Origin: Paraburkholderia hiiakae
GTDB lineage: Bacteria > Pseudomonadota > Gammaproteobacteria > Burkholderiales > Burkholderiaceae
NCBI RefSeq assembly: GCF_904848665.1
Contig: NZ_CAJHCQ010000002.1
Coordinates: 62,001-126,000, forward strand
Reading direction: 5' to 3'
DNA length: 64,000 nt
In this document: piece after piece, positions 46,527 through 55,605 of the stretch
Position numbering within the stretch: position 1 is the first letter of the stretch
Layout: the number at the start of each line of letters is the position of its first letter
Translations under genes and position numbers: made by a program
The notes under the pieces: model-generated
What the model saw: only the letters and a program-made list of their open reading frames with translations
Told to the model about the DNA's origin: nothing
The model's database searches: none

Positions 46527-48158
46527 TTAACCAGCTTGCAGGTAGTGGCCGCCGTATTGATCACGCAACTGGTTCTTGAGCACCTTCCCCGTCGCGCCAA
46601 TTGGCACGGCGTCGACGAACAGCACGGCGTCGGGCTTCCACCATTTCGCCACGCGGCCGTCGAAGAACATCAGCAAGTCGGCCGCCTCGAGCGCGCTGCC
46701 CGGCTTCTTCACGATCAGCAAGAGCGGCCGCTCGTCCCACTTCGGGTGGCGCGCCGCAATGCACACGGCTGTCGCGACTTCGGGGTGCAGACTCGCGACG
46801 TTTTCAATGTCGGCGGAACTGATCCACTCGCCGCCCGACTTGATCACGTCCTTGCTGCGATCCACGATCTGCATGAAACCGTCGGCATCGATCTTCGCCA
46901 CGTCGCCGGTCGGGAACCAGCCGTCCTGCAGCGGCGAGGCGTAATCGCCGCCAAAGTATTCGTTCGCGACCCAATGGCCGCGCACCTGCAAATCGCCTGC
47001 GGCATTGCCGTCCCAGGGCAGTTCCTCGCCCGCGGCGTCGACGATCTTCATGTCGATGCCGAACACCGAGCGCCCCTGCTTCGCCTGAAGCGCGTAGCGC
47101 TCATCTTCGGCCAGCCCGGTCTGATGCGCCTTGAAACTGCAAACCGTGCCCACCGGGCTCAGCTCCGTCATGCCCCATGCATGCAGCACGTCGACGTGAT
47201 GGCGCTTCTGGAACGCCTGGGTCATCGCGGTCGGGCACGGCGCGCCGCCGATGATGGTACGGCGCATGGAAGAGAACGAACCGGCTACCGATTCGACGTG
47301 CGCAAGCAGCCCTTGCCAGACAGTCGGCACGCCAGCCGAAACTGTGACCTGCTCTTCCTCGATCAGTTGATACAGCGACTTGCCATCCAGCGCCGCGCCC
47401 GGAAACACGAGCTTCGCGCCGGTCATGCAGGCGATGTACGGCAGGCCCCACGCATTGACATGGAACATCGGCACCACCGGCAGGATCGCGTCGCGCGCCG
47501 AGCAGTTCAGCGCGTCGGGCAACGCCGCGGCGTAGGTGTGCAGCAGCGTCGAGCGGTGGCTATAGAGCACGCCTTTCGGATTGCCAGTCGTGCCCGACGT
47601 ATAGCAGAGCGACGAGGCGCTGTTTTCGTCGAGCAGCGGCCATTCGAAATCGTCCTTGTGATTGTCGATCAGATCCTCATAGCAAAGAAGTCGCGATCCA
47701 AGGCTATGGGTGCGCGGCATATGCGCGCGATCGGTCATGGCGATGAAAAATCTCGGAGAGGTCACACGTGCCGCGACGCTTTCGATGAGCGGCAAGAACG
47801 TGAGATCGAAAAAAATCACGCGGTCCTGTGCATGCTCGATGATGTACACGAGTTGATCGGCATGCAGGCGCGGATTCAGCGTATGAAGCACAGCACCCGA
47901 ACCCGAAACCGCGAAGTACAGCTCCATGTGCCTGTAGCCATTCCAGGCCAGCGTACCCACGCGCTCGCCCGGCGCAATCACGAGGCTCGACAGCGCATTT
48001 GCCATGCGGCGCGCGCGCTGCGCGAGATCCCGGTAGCAGTAGCGGTGAATGTCGCCTTCCACGCGGCGCGAGACGATTTCGCGCGCGCCGTGATGGCGTT
48101 CTGCATGCTTGAGCAGCGAAGCAACCAGGAGCGGTTGCTCCATCATCATACCTTGCAT
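46527..48158 (-). CDS. AMP-forming acyl-CoA ligase (AlkK/FadD-like)
   Basis: 543 residues; AGGA lies 9 nt before the ATG at 48158. The ANL-superfamily motifs are YTSGTTGNPKGVLYSH (P-loop) near 181-196, GMTELSPVGTV near 320, GWFPTGDVAKID near 427, and the catalytic Lys region GKVLKNQLR near 523. Domains match medium/long-chain fatty-acyl ligases rather than acetyl-CoA synthetase. It would activate a carboxylic acid to its CoA ester, plausibly after the oxygenation steps encoded upstream. Confidence 0.92.
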   Translation of the reverse strand: MQGMMMEQPLLVASLLKHAERHHGAREIVSRRVEGDIHRYCYRDLAQRARRMANALSSLVIAPGERVGTLAWNGYRHMELYFAVSGSGAVLHTLNPRLHADQLVYIIEHAQDRVIFFDLTFLPLIESVAARVTSPRFFIAMTDRAHMPRTHSLGSRLLCYEDLIDNHKDDFEWPLLDENSASSLCYTSGTTGNPKGVLYSHRSTLLHTYAAALPDALNCSARDAILPVVPMFHVNAWGLPYIACMTGAKLVFPGAALDGKSLYQLIEEEQVTVSAGVPTVWQGLLAHVESVAGSFSSMRRTIIGGAPCPTAMTQAFQKRHHVDVLHAWGMTELSPVGTVCSFKAHQTGLAEDERYALQAKQGRSVFGIDMKIVDAAGEELPWDGNAAGDLQVRGHWVANEYFGGDYASPLQDGWFPTGDVAKIDADGFMQIVDRSKDVIKSGGEWISSADIENVASLHPEVATAVCIAARHPKWDERPLLLIVKKPGSALEAADLLMFFDGRVAKWWKPDAVLFVDAVPIGATGKVLKNQLRDQYGGHYLQAG

Positions 48159-48217
48159 GGTTTGCTATCCTAAGTAACTTTTGTTCGTGTGCGACGTTTA
48201 AATGCAGTGCCGCTCGG

Positions 48218-48550
48218 CTATGCCTGGCTGGAAGCCGGCGTTCCCATCACACTCAGCAGCAGCTTTCCTTCCACGGTCCGCACAGGAAACGTCGTGAGCT
48301 TCAGTCCGCCCGCGCCCGGCATACAGCCGCTGCGCACGTCGAAGCGCAGTCCGTGCGCCGGGCAGCGCAACATGCATCCTTCGAGCGGGCCGCTCGCGAG
48401 CGAGGCGCCGTTGTGGGGGCACGAATTGTCGACCGCGTGCATCTGTCCGTCGATATTGAACAGCACGATGCTGCGGCCATCGACGAAAACCAGCTTGCGC
48501 TGGCCCGGCGCGAGTTCGTCGGCCACGCCGACCGGTACTTCACGTGTCAT
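48218..48550 (-). CDS. Rieske [2Fe-2S] ferredoxin
   Basis: 110 residues. Cluster ligands C44-x-H46 (CPHNGASL) and C63-x2-H66 (CPAHGLRF), separated by 16 residues, are complete; no signal peptide. Size and sequence match NirD/BphA3-type small Rieske ferredoxins that donate electrons to oxygenases. In this array it could serve a partner oxygenase, although the local TauD-type enzyme needs 2-oxoglutarate rather than a ferredoxin, so its electron acceptor is unclear. Confidence 0.9.
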   Translation of the reverse strand: MTREVPVGVADELAPGQRKLVFVDGRSIVLFNIDGQMHAVDNSCPHNGASLASGPLEGCMLRCPAHGLRFDVRSGCMPGAGGLKLTTFPVRTVEGKLLLSVMGTPASSQA

Positions 48551-48592
48551 TTCTCTTTCCCCTCAACTTCCCTCGGTTCGCCGCGACTCGCC

Positions 48593-49303
48593 TCAGTTTG
48601 CGAGCGCCAGCGCCATCGCGCCGGCCATCGCGACCGGCGAATACACGCCAGAGAGCGAATAACCCGTGTTGAACACGAAATAGGGCACGCCGGTCACCTG
48701 CGGGTCGGCGAAGGGCACGCGCTGTCCGGTCGGGTCCGCGAGGCGTTTCGATGCCGCAAGGTGCGCCTCAAGGCCCTCGCGTTCGAGGCCGCATTCAAGA
48801 CCCAGACGTTCGAGCACCGCGTAGTCGCCGATGTCCTGACCTTCCATGAAGTAGGCCGTGAACACGCGCTCGATCAGCGCCGCGCTCTGTTCGCGCGTGC
48901 CGCGGCTAGCGGCGAACGTGACCAGGTCGTGCGCGGCGGCGGTATTCGGCAGCAGCTCGATGCGCTCGAACGCGAACTCGACACCCGCGTCGCGCCCCGC
49001 GCGCTGCACCTGCGCGCGCCGTGCGGCCACCGCTTCGGCGCTGCCCAGGCGGTCGCGATAGAACGCCTGATACGGCAGGCCTTCGAGCGGCGTCCACGGC
49101 AGCAGCTGGTGCGAGCGCCACTGCACACGCACGCGCACATCGGGCCGCGAACTCGCGAAACGCGCGAGCGCCGCATCCAGATTGCGCTTGCCGATCAGGC
49201 ACCAGGGGCAGATGAAATCGAAGAAGGCTTCGATCGTCAATACGGCCGGTTCACCCGCGTCGCGACTCGCCTGCGCCGCCCACTTTTGATCAGACAAGTT
49301 CAT
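48593..49303 (-). CDS. DsbA-superfamily FrnE-like oxidoreductase
   Basis: 236 residues with no signal peptide. N-terminal thioredoxin motif C32-P-W-C35 in FFDFICPWCLIGKRNLD, helical insert with YQAFYRDRLG, then the C-terminal VTGVPYFVFNTGYSLSGVYSP (cis-Pro region). This branch includes FrnE and 2-hydroxychromene-2-carboxylate isomerase-like proteins. Because it is cytoplasmic and sits among catabolic genes, an isomerase/glutathione-type role is as plausible as disulphide chemistry. It overlaps the upstream hydrolase gene by 14 bp. Confidence 0.88.
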   Translation of the reverse strand: MNLSDQKWAAQASRDAGEPAVLTIEAFFDFICPWCLIGKRNLDAALARFASSRPDVRVRVQWRSHQLLPWTPLEGLPYQAFYRDRLGSAEAVAARRAQVQRAGRDAGVEFAFERIELLPNTAAAHDLVTFAASRGTREQSAALIERVFTAYFMEGQDIGDYAVLERLGLECGLEREGLEAHLAASKRLADPTGQRVPFADPQVTGVPYFVFNTGYSLSGVYSPVAMAGAMALALAN

Positions 49304-49850
49304 GGATCAACATCTCGGCCATGGGCCATTCGCCAAATCCCGCTGCGGGATTCAGATGACCGACTTCACCCAGGTCAACAAGCCTGCTGCCCCAATCCTT
49401 CGCCATGGACTCCACGCGCTCGAATTGCGCGAGCGGATCGTTGCGGCTCGCGCCCACGATGCTCGGGAACGGCAGCGGCTTGCGCGGAATCGGGTTCCAG
49501 CCGTGCTCGACGAGCGTTTCGAATGCCGGATAACCCGGCGGCAGCGGCGTTTCGAGGTCCGCCGGCGCGGCAAGCAGCGCGCCATGAATCCTGCGGCTGT
49601 GCTGCTGCGCCCAATGCACCGTGATCATCACGCCCGCACTGTGCGCCACGAGGATAACGGGACCGTCGATTTTCGCGAGCGCCGCGTCGAGCGCGGCCAC
49701 GCGCGCCGCGCAGCTCAGTTTGTCGTGCTCGAGAGGCGGCACGGAAGCCGCCTTGGGCAGTTTGCTTTCCAGCAGCGTCTGCCAGTGCTCCGCCACGTGG
49801 TCGCGCAACCCCGGGACCATCAAAATGGTCGGTGTGGTTTCCTGCGTCAT
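49290..49850 (-). CDS. Small alpha/beta hydrolase (RBBP9/YdeN type)
   Basis: 186 residues from the ATG at 49850, with AGGAGA 9 nt upstream; the frame is open to 49931. Nucleophile S71 in the HSAG motif (LVAHSAGVMIT), Asp in SRNDPLAQFE and His in GEVGHLN complete the triad. The family (RBBP9/YdeN) comprises small serine hydrolases of unsettled substrate. Its start region follows the TauD gene by 22 bp, and its end overlaps the DsbA-like start. Confidence 0.9.
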   Translation of the reverse strand: MTQETTPTILMVPGLRDHVAEHWQTLLESKLPKAASVPPLEHDKLSCAARVAALDAALAKIDGPVILVAHSAGVMITVHWAQQHSRRIHGALLAAPADLETPLPPGYPAFETLVEHGWNPIPRKPLPFPSIVGASRNDPLAQFERVESMAKDWGSRLVDLGEVGHLNPAAGFGEWPMAEMLIHELV

Positions 49851-49872
49851 TTGTTTGGTCTCCTGCGCGCTT

Positions 49873-50721
49873 TCAGTACGGCTTGTCGCCGATAATGCCG
49901 GCGCGTTCCATCTTGCGGTGACAGGGCGCATAGTCCATCACGGCATAGTGCTGGGTGCTGCGGTTGTCCCAGATCGCGATGCTGTTCGGCTTCCAGCGCC
50001 AGCGTACCTGGTACTCCGGAATATAGGCTTGGCTCACGAGATAGCGCAGCAGGTCGGCCGCGCCCGGATTGGCGTCCTGACCGAAGCGCACACGATCGGG
50101 CGTGTGATAGTTCGTGATGTGCGTCGTGAACGCGCTCACGAACAGCACCTTCTCGCCAGTTTCCGGATGCGTGCGCACCACCGGGTGTTCCGCGTCAGGA
50201 AACTGCGCTCTGAGCGCATGGCGCTTTTCGATCGGCATGGCCGCACCAAAGCTCGCTTCGATGCTGTGGCGCGCATACAGGCCGTCGATCTGCGCCTTCA
50301 CGTGTTCCGGCAGCTTCTCGTATGCGAGCACCATGTTCGCCCACATCGTGTCGCCGCCCACGGGCGGGCACTCCACGCAGCGCAGCACCGCGCCGAACTG
50401 CGGCGCCTCGCGCCAGGTGGCATCCGCGTGCCAGGCGTTTTCGTAGCGGTCGTTGGGCTGCTCGGGGTTCTTGTAGATGCGCACGAGGCCCGGATGATCC
50501 GGGTCGCTGCCCGCCACCGGATGGTCCTCCAGCTCGCCGAAGCGGCGCGCGAACTCCACATGCTCGGTGCGCGTGATGTTCTGGTCGCGCAGGAACAGCA
50601 CGCGGTGCTTGAGCAGCGCCGCGCGAATCTCGGCAAAGAGCCCGTCGTCGTGAACGGCATCGGCGAGATTCACGCCGGTCAGTTCCGCGCCGATGGCATA
50701 GGTCAGTTGTTCGACTTTCAT
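49873..50721 (-). CDS. TauD/TfdA-family 2-oxoglutarate dioxygenase
   Basis: 282 residues. Iron facial triad: H98-x-D100 (NAWHADATW) and distal H258 (DNRSTQHYA), with the 2-oxoglutarate-binding Arg near KMERAG. Members hydroxylate a C-H next to a heteroatom (taurine, 2,4-D, alkyl sulfates) or ethers, releasing an aldehyde. No sulfate-starvation or tau genes are nearby, so a carbon substrate is more likely than sulfonates. Position: 10 bp downstream of the quinone-oxidoreductase gene. Confidence 0.92.
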   Translation of the reverse strand: MKVEQLTYAIGAELTGVNLADAVHDDGLFAEIRAALLKHRVLFLRDQNITRTEHVEFARRFGELEDHPVAGSDPDHPGLVRIYKNPEQPNDRYENAWHADATWREAPQFGAVLRCVECPPVGGDTMWANMVLAYEKLPEHVKAQIDGLYARHSIEASFGAAMPIEKRHALRAQFPDAEHPVVRTHPETGEKVLFVSAFTTHITNYHTPDRVRFGQDANPGAADLLRYLVSQAYIPEYQVRWRWKPNSIAIWDNRSTQHYAVMDYAPCHRKMERAGIIGDKPY

Positions 50722-50731
50722 GCTGAGCCCC

Positions 50732-51718
50732 TCAGATGACGAAGACCGACGACCCCGTCGTTCTGCGCGCTTCGAGGTCGCGGTGCGCCTGCACCGCGTC
50801 TTCCAGCGCGTAACGCTGATTCAGTTCGATCTTGATGCGGCCCGCGGCAACGTGCCCGAACAGCTCGGAAGCCAGCTCGTTCTTTTCCGCGGGGTCGGCG
50901 ATATAGTCCGCCAGCGCGGGGCGCGTGAGATAGAGCGAGCCCTTCATCGCGAGGATCTGCGGATTGAACGGCGGAATCGGGCCGGAAGCCGTGCCCACGC
51001 AAACCATCAGGCCGCGGCGCTTGAGCGAATCGAGCGACGCTTCGAAGGTGTCCTTGCCCACGCTGTCGAACACCACGTTCACGCCCACGCCGTTCGTCAG
51101 TTCACGCACGCGCTTCGCGACATCTTCGCGGCCGTAGTAAATGATGTGGTCGCAACCATGTGCGCGCGCCACTTCGCCTTTCGCCTCGTTCGACACCGTG
51201 CCGATCACCGTGATGCCCAGCAGCTTCGCCCACTGCGAGACGATCAGGCCGACACCGCCCGCCGCTGCATGCAGCAGGATCGTGTCGCCGGCCTTGAAGT
51301 CGTGAATGCGGCGCATGAGGTACGACGAAGTGAGGCCTCGCATGGTCATGCCGGCCGCCGTTTCGCACGCAATCGCGTCGGGCAGCTTGATGAGCGGCGC
51401 CGCCGGGATCAGGCGTTCGGTGCTGTACGCGCCGAGCGTGTTGATGAAGCCGGTGTAGGTCACGCGGTCGCCCACTGCCACGTTGGTCACCTCGGGGCCC
51501 ACGGCCTCGACCACGCCCGCGGCTTCCACGCCCATGCCAGCGGGCAGCGGAACGGGGTACAGGCCGGAGCGGAAGTAGGTATCGGCGAAATTCAGGCCGA
51601 CTGCCTCATGGCGCAGGCGGACCTGCCCGGGGCCGGGGTCGCCCACTTCAACGCTCTCATAGCGCAAGACTTCGGGACCGCCGGTTTCATGGAAGCGAAC
51701 TGCTTTGGCCATGTTCAA
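50732..51718 (-). CDS. Zinc-independent quinone oxidoreductase (QOR) family
   Basis: 328 residues, MDR superfamily without the structural-zinc cysteine cluster. Typical QOR features: MAKAVRFHETGGPEVLRYE start, GMGVEAAGVVEAVGPEV, nucleotide-binding AAAGGVGLIVSQWAKLLG with the A-x-G-G-V-G-L loop, and GVGVNVVFDSVGKDTFEASL. Reduces quinones or alpha,beta-enones using NADPH. In this array it might reduce an enone intermediate; follows the MFS gene by 68 bp. Confidence 0.9.
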   Translation of the reverse strand: MNMAKAVRFHETGGPEVLRYESVEVGDPGPGQVRLRHEAVGLNFADTYFRSGLYPVPLPAGMGVEAAGVVEAVGPEVTNVAVGDRVTYTGFINTLGAYSTERLIPAAPLIKLPDAIACETAAGMTMRGLTSSYLMRRIHDFKAGDTILLHAAAGGVGLIVSQWAKLLGITVIGTVSNEAKGEVARAHGCDHIIYYGREDVAKRVRELTNGVGVNVVFDSVGKDTFEASLDSLKRRGLMVCVGTASGPIPPFNPQILAMKGSLYLTRPALADYIADPAEKNELASELFGHVAAGRIKIELNQRYALEDAVQAHRDLEARRTTGSSVFVI

Positions 51719-51786
51719 TCTCCTATCCGTTACTCAAACGCAGTGACTCAAGCTCAGTCAAGCTGACTCAGACTGCAAAATCAGAT

Positions 51787-53118
51787 TCATCGTTGTGCGT
51801 GACCACCGGCTTCTTCGCGCAGTGCGTTCACACGATCCAGATCGACGGCGTAGTTACGCTTGCCGATCAGGAAAACAGCTGCCGCCACGAGCGGCGCAAA
51901 CGGCACGAGCTGCAGCGCGCCAAGCAGGCCGATATGGTCCGCGGCGATGCCCGTGAGCACCGCGGCAGGCGCAAGACCGAGCAGGTTGTTCGCCAGCGTG
52001 AGCGTGGCGAACGCCGAAGCGTGGATCGAAGGCGGCGTGAGGTTCGCCACCATCGCGCCCGAGGGGCCCGCTGCGCCCGCGCAGAAGAACATGGCGGCGC
52101 CGATCAGGGCGAGCTGCGCCGGGCCAGCCGGCATGCGCAAGCCGACCGTGAGCAGCGCGAAGCAGATCAGGCAGTACGCGATGGCGACGCTCCATTTCCG
52201 CGCGCCGTTATCCTTGCTCAAGCGGTCCGCGAGGTTGCCGCACACCACCATGCCAACGCCCGTCACCAGCACGAACAGCGCGGCGGTCGCGGCCGCTTTG
52301 CCGGTCGCCATGCCGTAATAGCGGTTCAAAAAGCTCGGCAGCCAGCTCCACACGGCCGCGGGCACGAGCAGATGCACGCCGCTGCCCACATACGCACACA
52401 CCACGGAGCGCGTGGAAAAGAGGCCCTTGAGCAGCGCGCGCAGGCTCATGCGCATCCCAAGGCCATTCGCATCACGGCTCACGCTTGCCGGCTGCAGCGT
52501 GGCAATCCGCTTTTCGGTGACGACGATGCGATAGATCACGACCAGCACGATACCCATGGCCGCCATCGCGCCAAATGCCGCGCGCCAGCCGTGCTGCGCC
52601 GCGACCGCGCCGCCCAGCGCCATGCCGAGCACCGAGCCGAACGCGCCGCCCGCCATGAACGCGCCTGTGATCGTGGAGCGCAGCCGCACCGGAAAAATAC
52701 TCAGGACAACGGCAATCCCCACGCTGCCATAAGCCGCTTCGCCGATACCCACGAAGGCGCGTGCGAGCAGCATTTCGCCGTAGTTCGTCGAGAGCGCGCA
52801 GCCCAGCGTGGCGATGCTCCACAGCGCCGCCATCAGGACGATGCTCTTCACGCGGCCCCAGCGGTCGGCGAGTACCGAAAGCGGAAACGTGAGCACGCCC
52901 ACCATCAGCGCGACCACGCTGCTCAGCGAACCGAGTTGCGTATCCGAGAGATTCCATGAGGTCTTGAGCAGAGGGAACACTGCATTCAGGACCTGCCGCG
53001 ACATGTAGTCCGAAAGCAGCAGCCCGACCGTCAAGGCGAACACCACCCACGCGTAAGCGGGCACGCTCGTCTCGGTCGTCGTCAATTCGCCCGCAGTGGG
53101 CTCAGCATGCGTGAGCAT
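51787..53118 (-). CDS. MFS transporter (aromatic/organic-acid importer type)
   Basis: 443 residues from the ATG at 53118 (AGGAGA ribosome site); twelve hydrophobic segments. MFS motif A is LSVLADRWGRVKS near residue 80, and GLLLSDYMSRQVLNAVFPLLKTSWNLSDTQLG near 37 matches the anion-cation symporter/AAHS-like group. It most likely imports the substrate for the surrounding catabolic enzymes. A perfect GC hairpin lies between it and the upstream BKACE gene. Confidence 0.9.
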   Translation of the reverse strand: MLTHAEPTAGELTTTETSVPAYAWVVFALTVGLLLSDYMSRQVLNAVFPLLKTSWNLSDTQLGSLSSVVALMVGVLTFPLSVLADRWGRVKSIVLMAALWSIATLGCALSTNYGEMLLARAFVGIGEAAYGSVGIAVVLSIFPVRLRSTITGAFMAGGAFGSVLGMALGGAVAAQHGWRAAFGAMAAMGIVLVVIYRIVVTEKRIATLQPASVSRDANGLGMRMSLRALLKGLFSTRSVVCAYVGSGVHLLVPAAVWSWLPSFLNRYYGMATGKAAATAALFVLVTGVGMVVCGNLADRLSKDNGARKWSVAIAYCLICFALLTVGLRMPAGPAQLALIGAAMFFCAGAAGPSGAMVANLTPPSIHASAFATLTLANNLLGLAPAAVLTGIAADHIGLLGALQLVPFAPLVAAAVFLIGKRNYAVDLDRVNALREEAGGHAQR

Positions 53119-53212
53119 GGGTTGTCTCCTAGGTGTCCCGCTCTTCGTCGGGTTGCGTTGTTCTCTCAGGTCTGCCGGCAGGCAGGGGCCCAGCGCCAAA
53201 CACCCGTTTCAA

Positions 53213-53238
53213 GGCCCGGCGCGCTTACGCGCCGGGCC
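53213..53238 (-). terminator. 11-bp perfect hairpin between BKACE and MFS genes
   Basis: ggcccggcgcg (53213-53223) and cgcgccgggcc (53228-53238) with a 4-nt loop, 10 bp after the BKACE stop. There is no U-run, so it may only attenuate the transcript or stabilise the upstream mRNA 3' end, giving higher BKACE output than the downstream genes. Confidence 0.5.
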
Positions 53239-53247
53239 CCACTGCCA

Positions 53248-54303
53248 TTACGCCGCGCGCAGCGGCAGGTTCTTCACACCTGCTACGCGGTTCGGCGCCA
53301 TGCCGTTGGCCGCGAGCGTTTCGTCGACGGTGTCGTACTGCACGCCAATGCGGTAGATCTCGCGCGCTTCCTTGCCCGTGGCAATTTCGCGGCCCAGCTC
53401 GCGCGCCACGCGCACGCACTGCTCGATCTGCTGCACGGACGTGAAACGCTCGCCGTGCTGGTCGATGATCGTATCTTCAATGCCGCAGCGCGGGTGCAGG
53501 CCCATGGCCATCGCCATCATGTTGAACGGCAGCACGTTCTTGAGCAGCGATTCCGCCGTGACCGTGCAGCCATCGGGCGCGCGGTGCACGAAGTTGAGGA
53601 AGTTGAACGGGTTCGGGCCGTCGAAGCCGCCGCCGATACCGATCCACGTGAGATTCAGCGGGCCCTTGTACGCGCCCTTGCGCACGAGGCGATCGAGCGT
53701 TTCGAGCGCGTGGATGCCCGTGAGCTGGAAGTGTGGCTGGATGCCCGAAGCCTGCAGGCGGCGCAGATGCTCCTCCACCCATGCCGGGCCGGCCGGCACC
53801 GTCATTTCGCTATACGCGGCCATGAGTGCCGGGTGCGCCAGCGAAGTGCCCTCCAGGTATTCCGGGTAGAGCAGCTCCATGATGTTCATCTGCGTGGTGT
53901 TGATCGCCACGGTCACCTGGTCCGGCTTCGGTTCGAGGTCGGCCAGCATGTGGCGCGTGTCGTCCGAGAGCCACTTGGCGGCCTGGCCGTCGTCTTCCGG
54001 CGCGAACGAGATCGAGCCGCCCACCTGGATGATCATGTCCGGCACCGCGGCGCGCACGCCCGCGATCAGCTCGTTGAACTTCGAGAGACGCTTGGAGCCC
54101 TTGCCGTCGAGTTCGCGCACGTGCAGGTGCAGCACCGTTGCGCCCGCGTTGTAGCAGTCCACGGCCTTCTGGATCTGCTCTTCCATCGTCACCGGAATGT
54201 CTTCCGGGAAGTCTTCGGGCATCCATTCCGGGCCATACGGCGCGGTGGTGATCACAACCTTGTCCTGATTCTCAGGGTGCAGCGAATCGTCGAGGAATTG
54301 CAT
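53248..54303 (-). CDS. BKACE family beta-keto acid cleavage enzyme (DUF849)
   Basis: 351 residues from the ATG at 54303 (GGAGAG site); the frame is open to 55542 but that part lies over the AraC gene. Zinc-binding H-x-H is in ATVLHLHVRELDGKG near residue 59. Family members condense a beta-keto acid with acetyl-CoA to give a CoA ester plus acetoacetate; known substrates include 3-keto-5-aminohexanoate and dehydrocarnitine. The substrate here is not readable. Nearest start to the divergent AraC gene, so probably first of the array. Confidence 0.92.
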   Translation of the reverse strand: MQFLDDSLHPENQDKVVITTAPYGPEWMPEDFPEDIPVTMEEQIQKAVDCYNAGATVLHLHVRELDGKGSKRLSKFNELIAGVRAAVPDMIIQVGGSISFAPEDDGQAAKWLSDDTRHMLADLEPKPDQVTVAINTTQMNIMELLYPEYLEGTSLAHPALMAAYSEMTVPAGPAWVEEHLRRLQASGIQPHFQLTGIHALETLDRLVRKGAYKGPLNLTWIGIGGGFDGPNPFNFLNFVHRAPDGCTVTAESLLKNVLPFNMMAMAMGLHPRCGIEDTIIDQHGERFTSVQQIEQCVRVARELGREIATGKEAREIYRIGVQYDTVDETLAANGMAPNRVAGVKNLPLRAA

Positions 54304-54549
54304 CGTGCTCTCCAATATGGGGGGCGGTATTTCAATGTTTGGCAACGTGGCCAGGAGCCTGAAATACCGCTCGGAACTTGGCTGATCCGTTGAGATGCAA
54401 GATACGGCAATCCTGCGGTACACTTTTCTGATCGCGCGCCATCGTTTTAGTTTTTCGCGCCACCAGGCGTTAACACCGATATCAGCGCACGCCCATGTTT
54501 TACGGGCTGACATGGCGCGGCGAAGGTGCAGCATCGAGGAGACACGACT

Positions 54550-55551
54550 ATGGAAACGACCCTGAGCGCGGTCTCGCTGAGCGGCTATTTCGACGTGGCG
54601 AAGCGCGTCGGGCTGAACCCGGTCGAACTTGCGCACGAGGCGGGCGTGGACACGGCGGCGCTTGCGAACCCGGACCACCGCATTCCCGCCGCCGCCGCGT
54701 GCCGGTTGCTGGAGCGTTCGGCGGAAAAGGCCGCCTGCCCCACGTTCGCGCTGCAAATGGCCGAAACGCGTCACAAGTTCGGCGCCGGCGTGGTCAACAT
54801 TCTGCTCGCGCACAAGCGCACGCTGCGCGAGGTGCTGCTCGCCACCGCCGAGTACCGGCATCTGCTCAACGAAGCGCTCGCGGTATATGTCGAAGATACG
54901 GGCGCGACGGTCACGATCCGCGAGGAACTGGTCGTCGATCCTGGCACGCCGACACACCAGGCCATCGAGCTCGCGGTGGGCGTGCTCGCACGCCACTCCA
55001 GCGCGCTGCTCGGCGACCACTGGAAACCGCGCGCGGTGCACTTCGTTCATCGGGCGCCGCCCAGTCTCACATATCACCGGCGTTTTTTCGGCTGTCCGCT
55101 GGAATTCGGCAGCGACTTCAACGGCTTCGTGTGCACGGCCGCCGACCTCGACTACCCGAACCCGGCCGCCGACCCGGAGCTGGTGCGCTACGCGGAAAGC
55201 CTCGCCGATTCGCTCAACGTGTCGGGCATCGATTCCGCCGCGCTCGAGGTGCGCAAGGCGATCTACCTGCTGCTGCCGCTCGAACGGGCCAGCGTCGAAG
55301 GGGTGGCCGCGCATCTGCGCCTGAGTGTGCGCACCATGCAGCGCCAGCTCGGGGCTGCCAGTACGAGCTTCACGCAACTCGTGGAGGAAGTGCGGGGCGA
55401 GCTCGCCGTGCGCTACATGAACAACCCGCGCTACCCCATCGGGCGGGTTTCCGACCTGCTCGGCTATGCGCAGCAGGGCTCGTTCACGAACTGGTTCAGC
55501 GCGCGCTTTGGCATGACACCGCGCGACTGGCGCAATAGCCATTTGAAGTGA
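54550..55551 (+). CDS. AraC-family activator (OruR-like domain arrangement)
   Basis: 333 residues from the ATG at 54550 with GAGGAG 7 nt upstream. N-terminal ~180-residue helical/arabinose-binding-type domain (NPVELAHEAGVDTAAL…AACRLLERSAEKAACPTFAL) and a C-terminal double HTH (GVAAHLRLSVRTMQRQLGAASTSFTQLVEEVR, then RVSDLLGYAQQGSFTNWFSARFGMTPRDW). Divergent from BKACE across a 246-bp gap, hence the obvious regulator of the array. Effector unknown. Confidence 0.9.
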   Translation: METTLSAVSLSGYFDVAKRVGLNPVELAHEAGVDTAALANPDHRIPAAAACRLLERSAEKAACPTFALQMAETRHKFGAGVVNILLAHKRTLREVLLATAEYRHLLNEALAVYVEDTGATVTIREELVVDPGTPTHQAIELAVGVLARHSSALLGDHWKPRAVHFVHRAPPSLTYHRRFFGCPLEFGSDFNGFVCTAADLDYPNPAADPELVRYAESLADSLNVSGIDSAALEVRKAIYLLLPLERASVEGVAAHLRLSVRTMQRQLGAASTSFTQLVEEVRGELAVRYMNNPRYPIGRVSDLLGYAQQGSFTNWFSARFGMTPRDWRNSHLK

Positions 55552-55605
55552 CGGGAGTTGTGGCGCGCGTGCCCTGCCCCTCAGCCCCTTAGTCCCCCCA
55601 GCCCC

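Noticed and set aside
54304-55542. N-terminal extension of the BKACE frame across the AraC gene
   Set aside because: The true family N-terminus (MQFLDDSL) has a good ribosome site at 54303; the rest is antisense to AraC.
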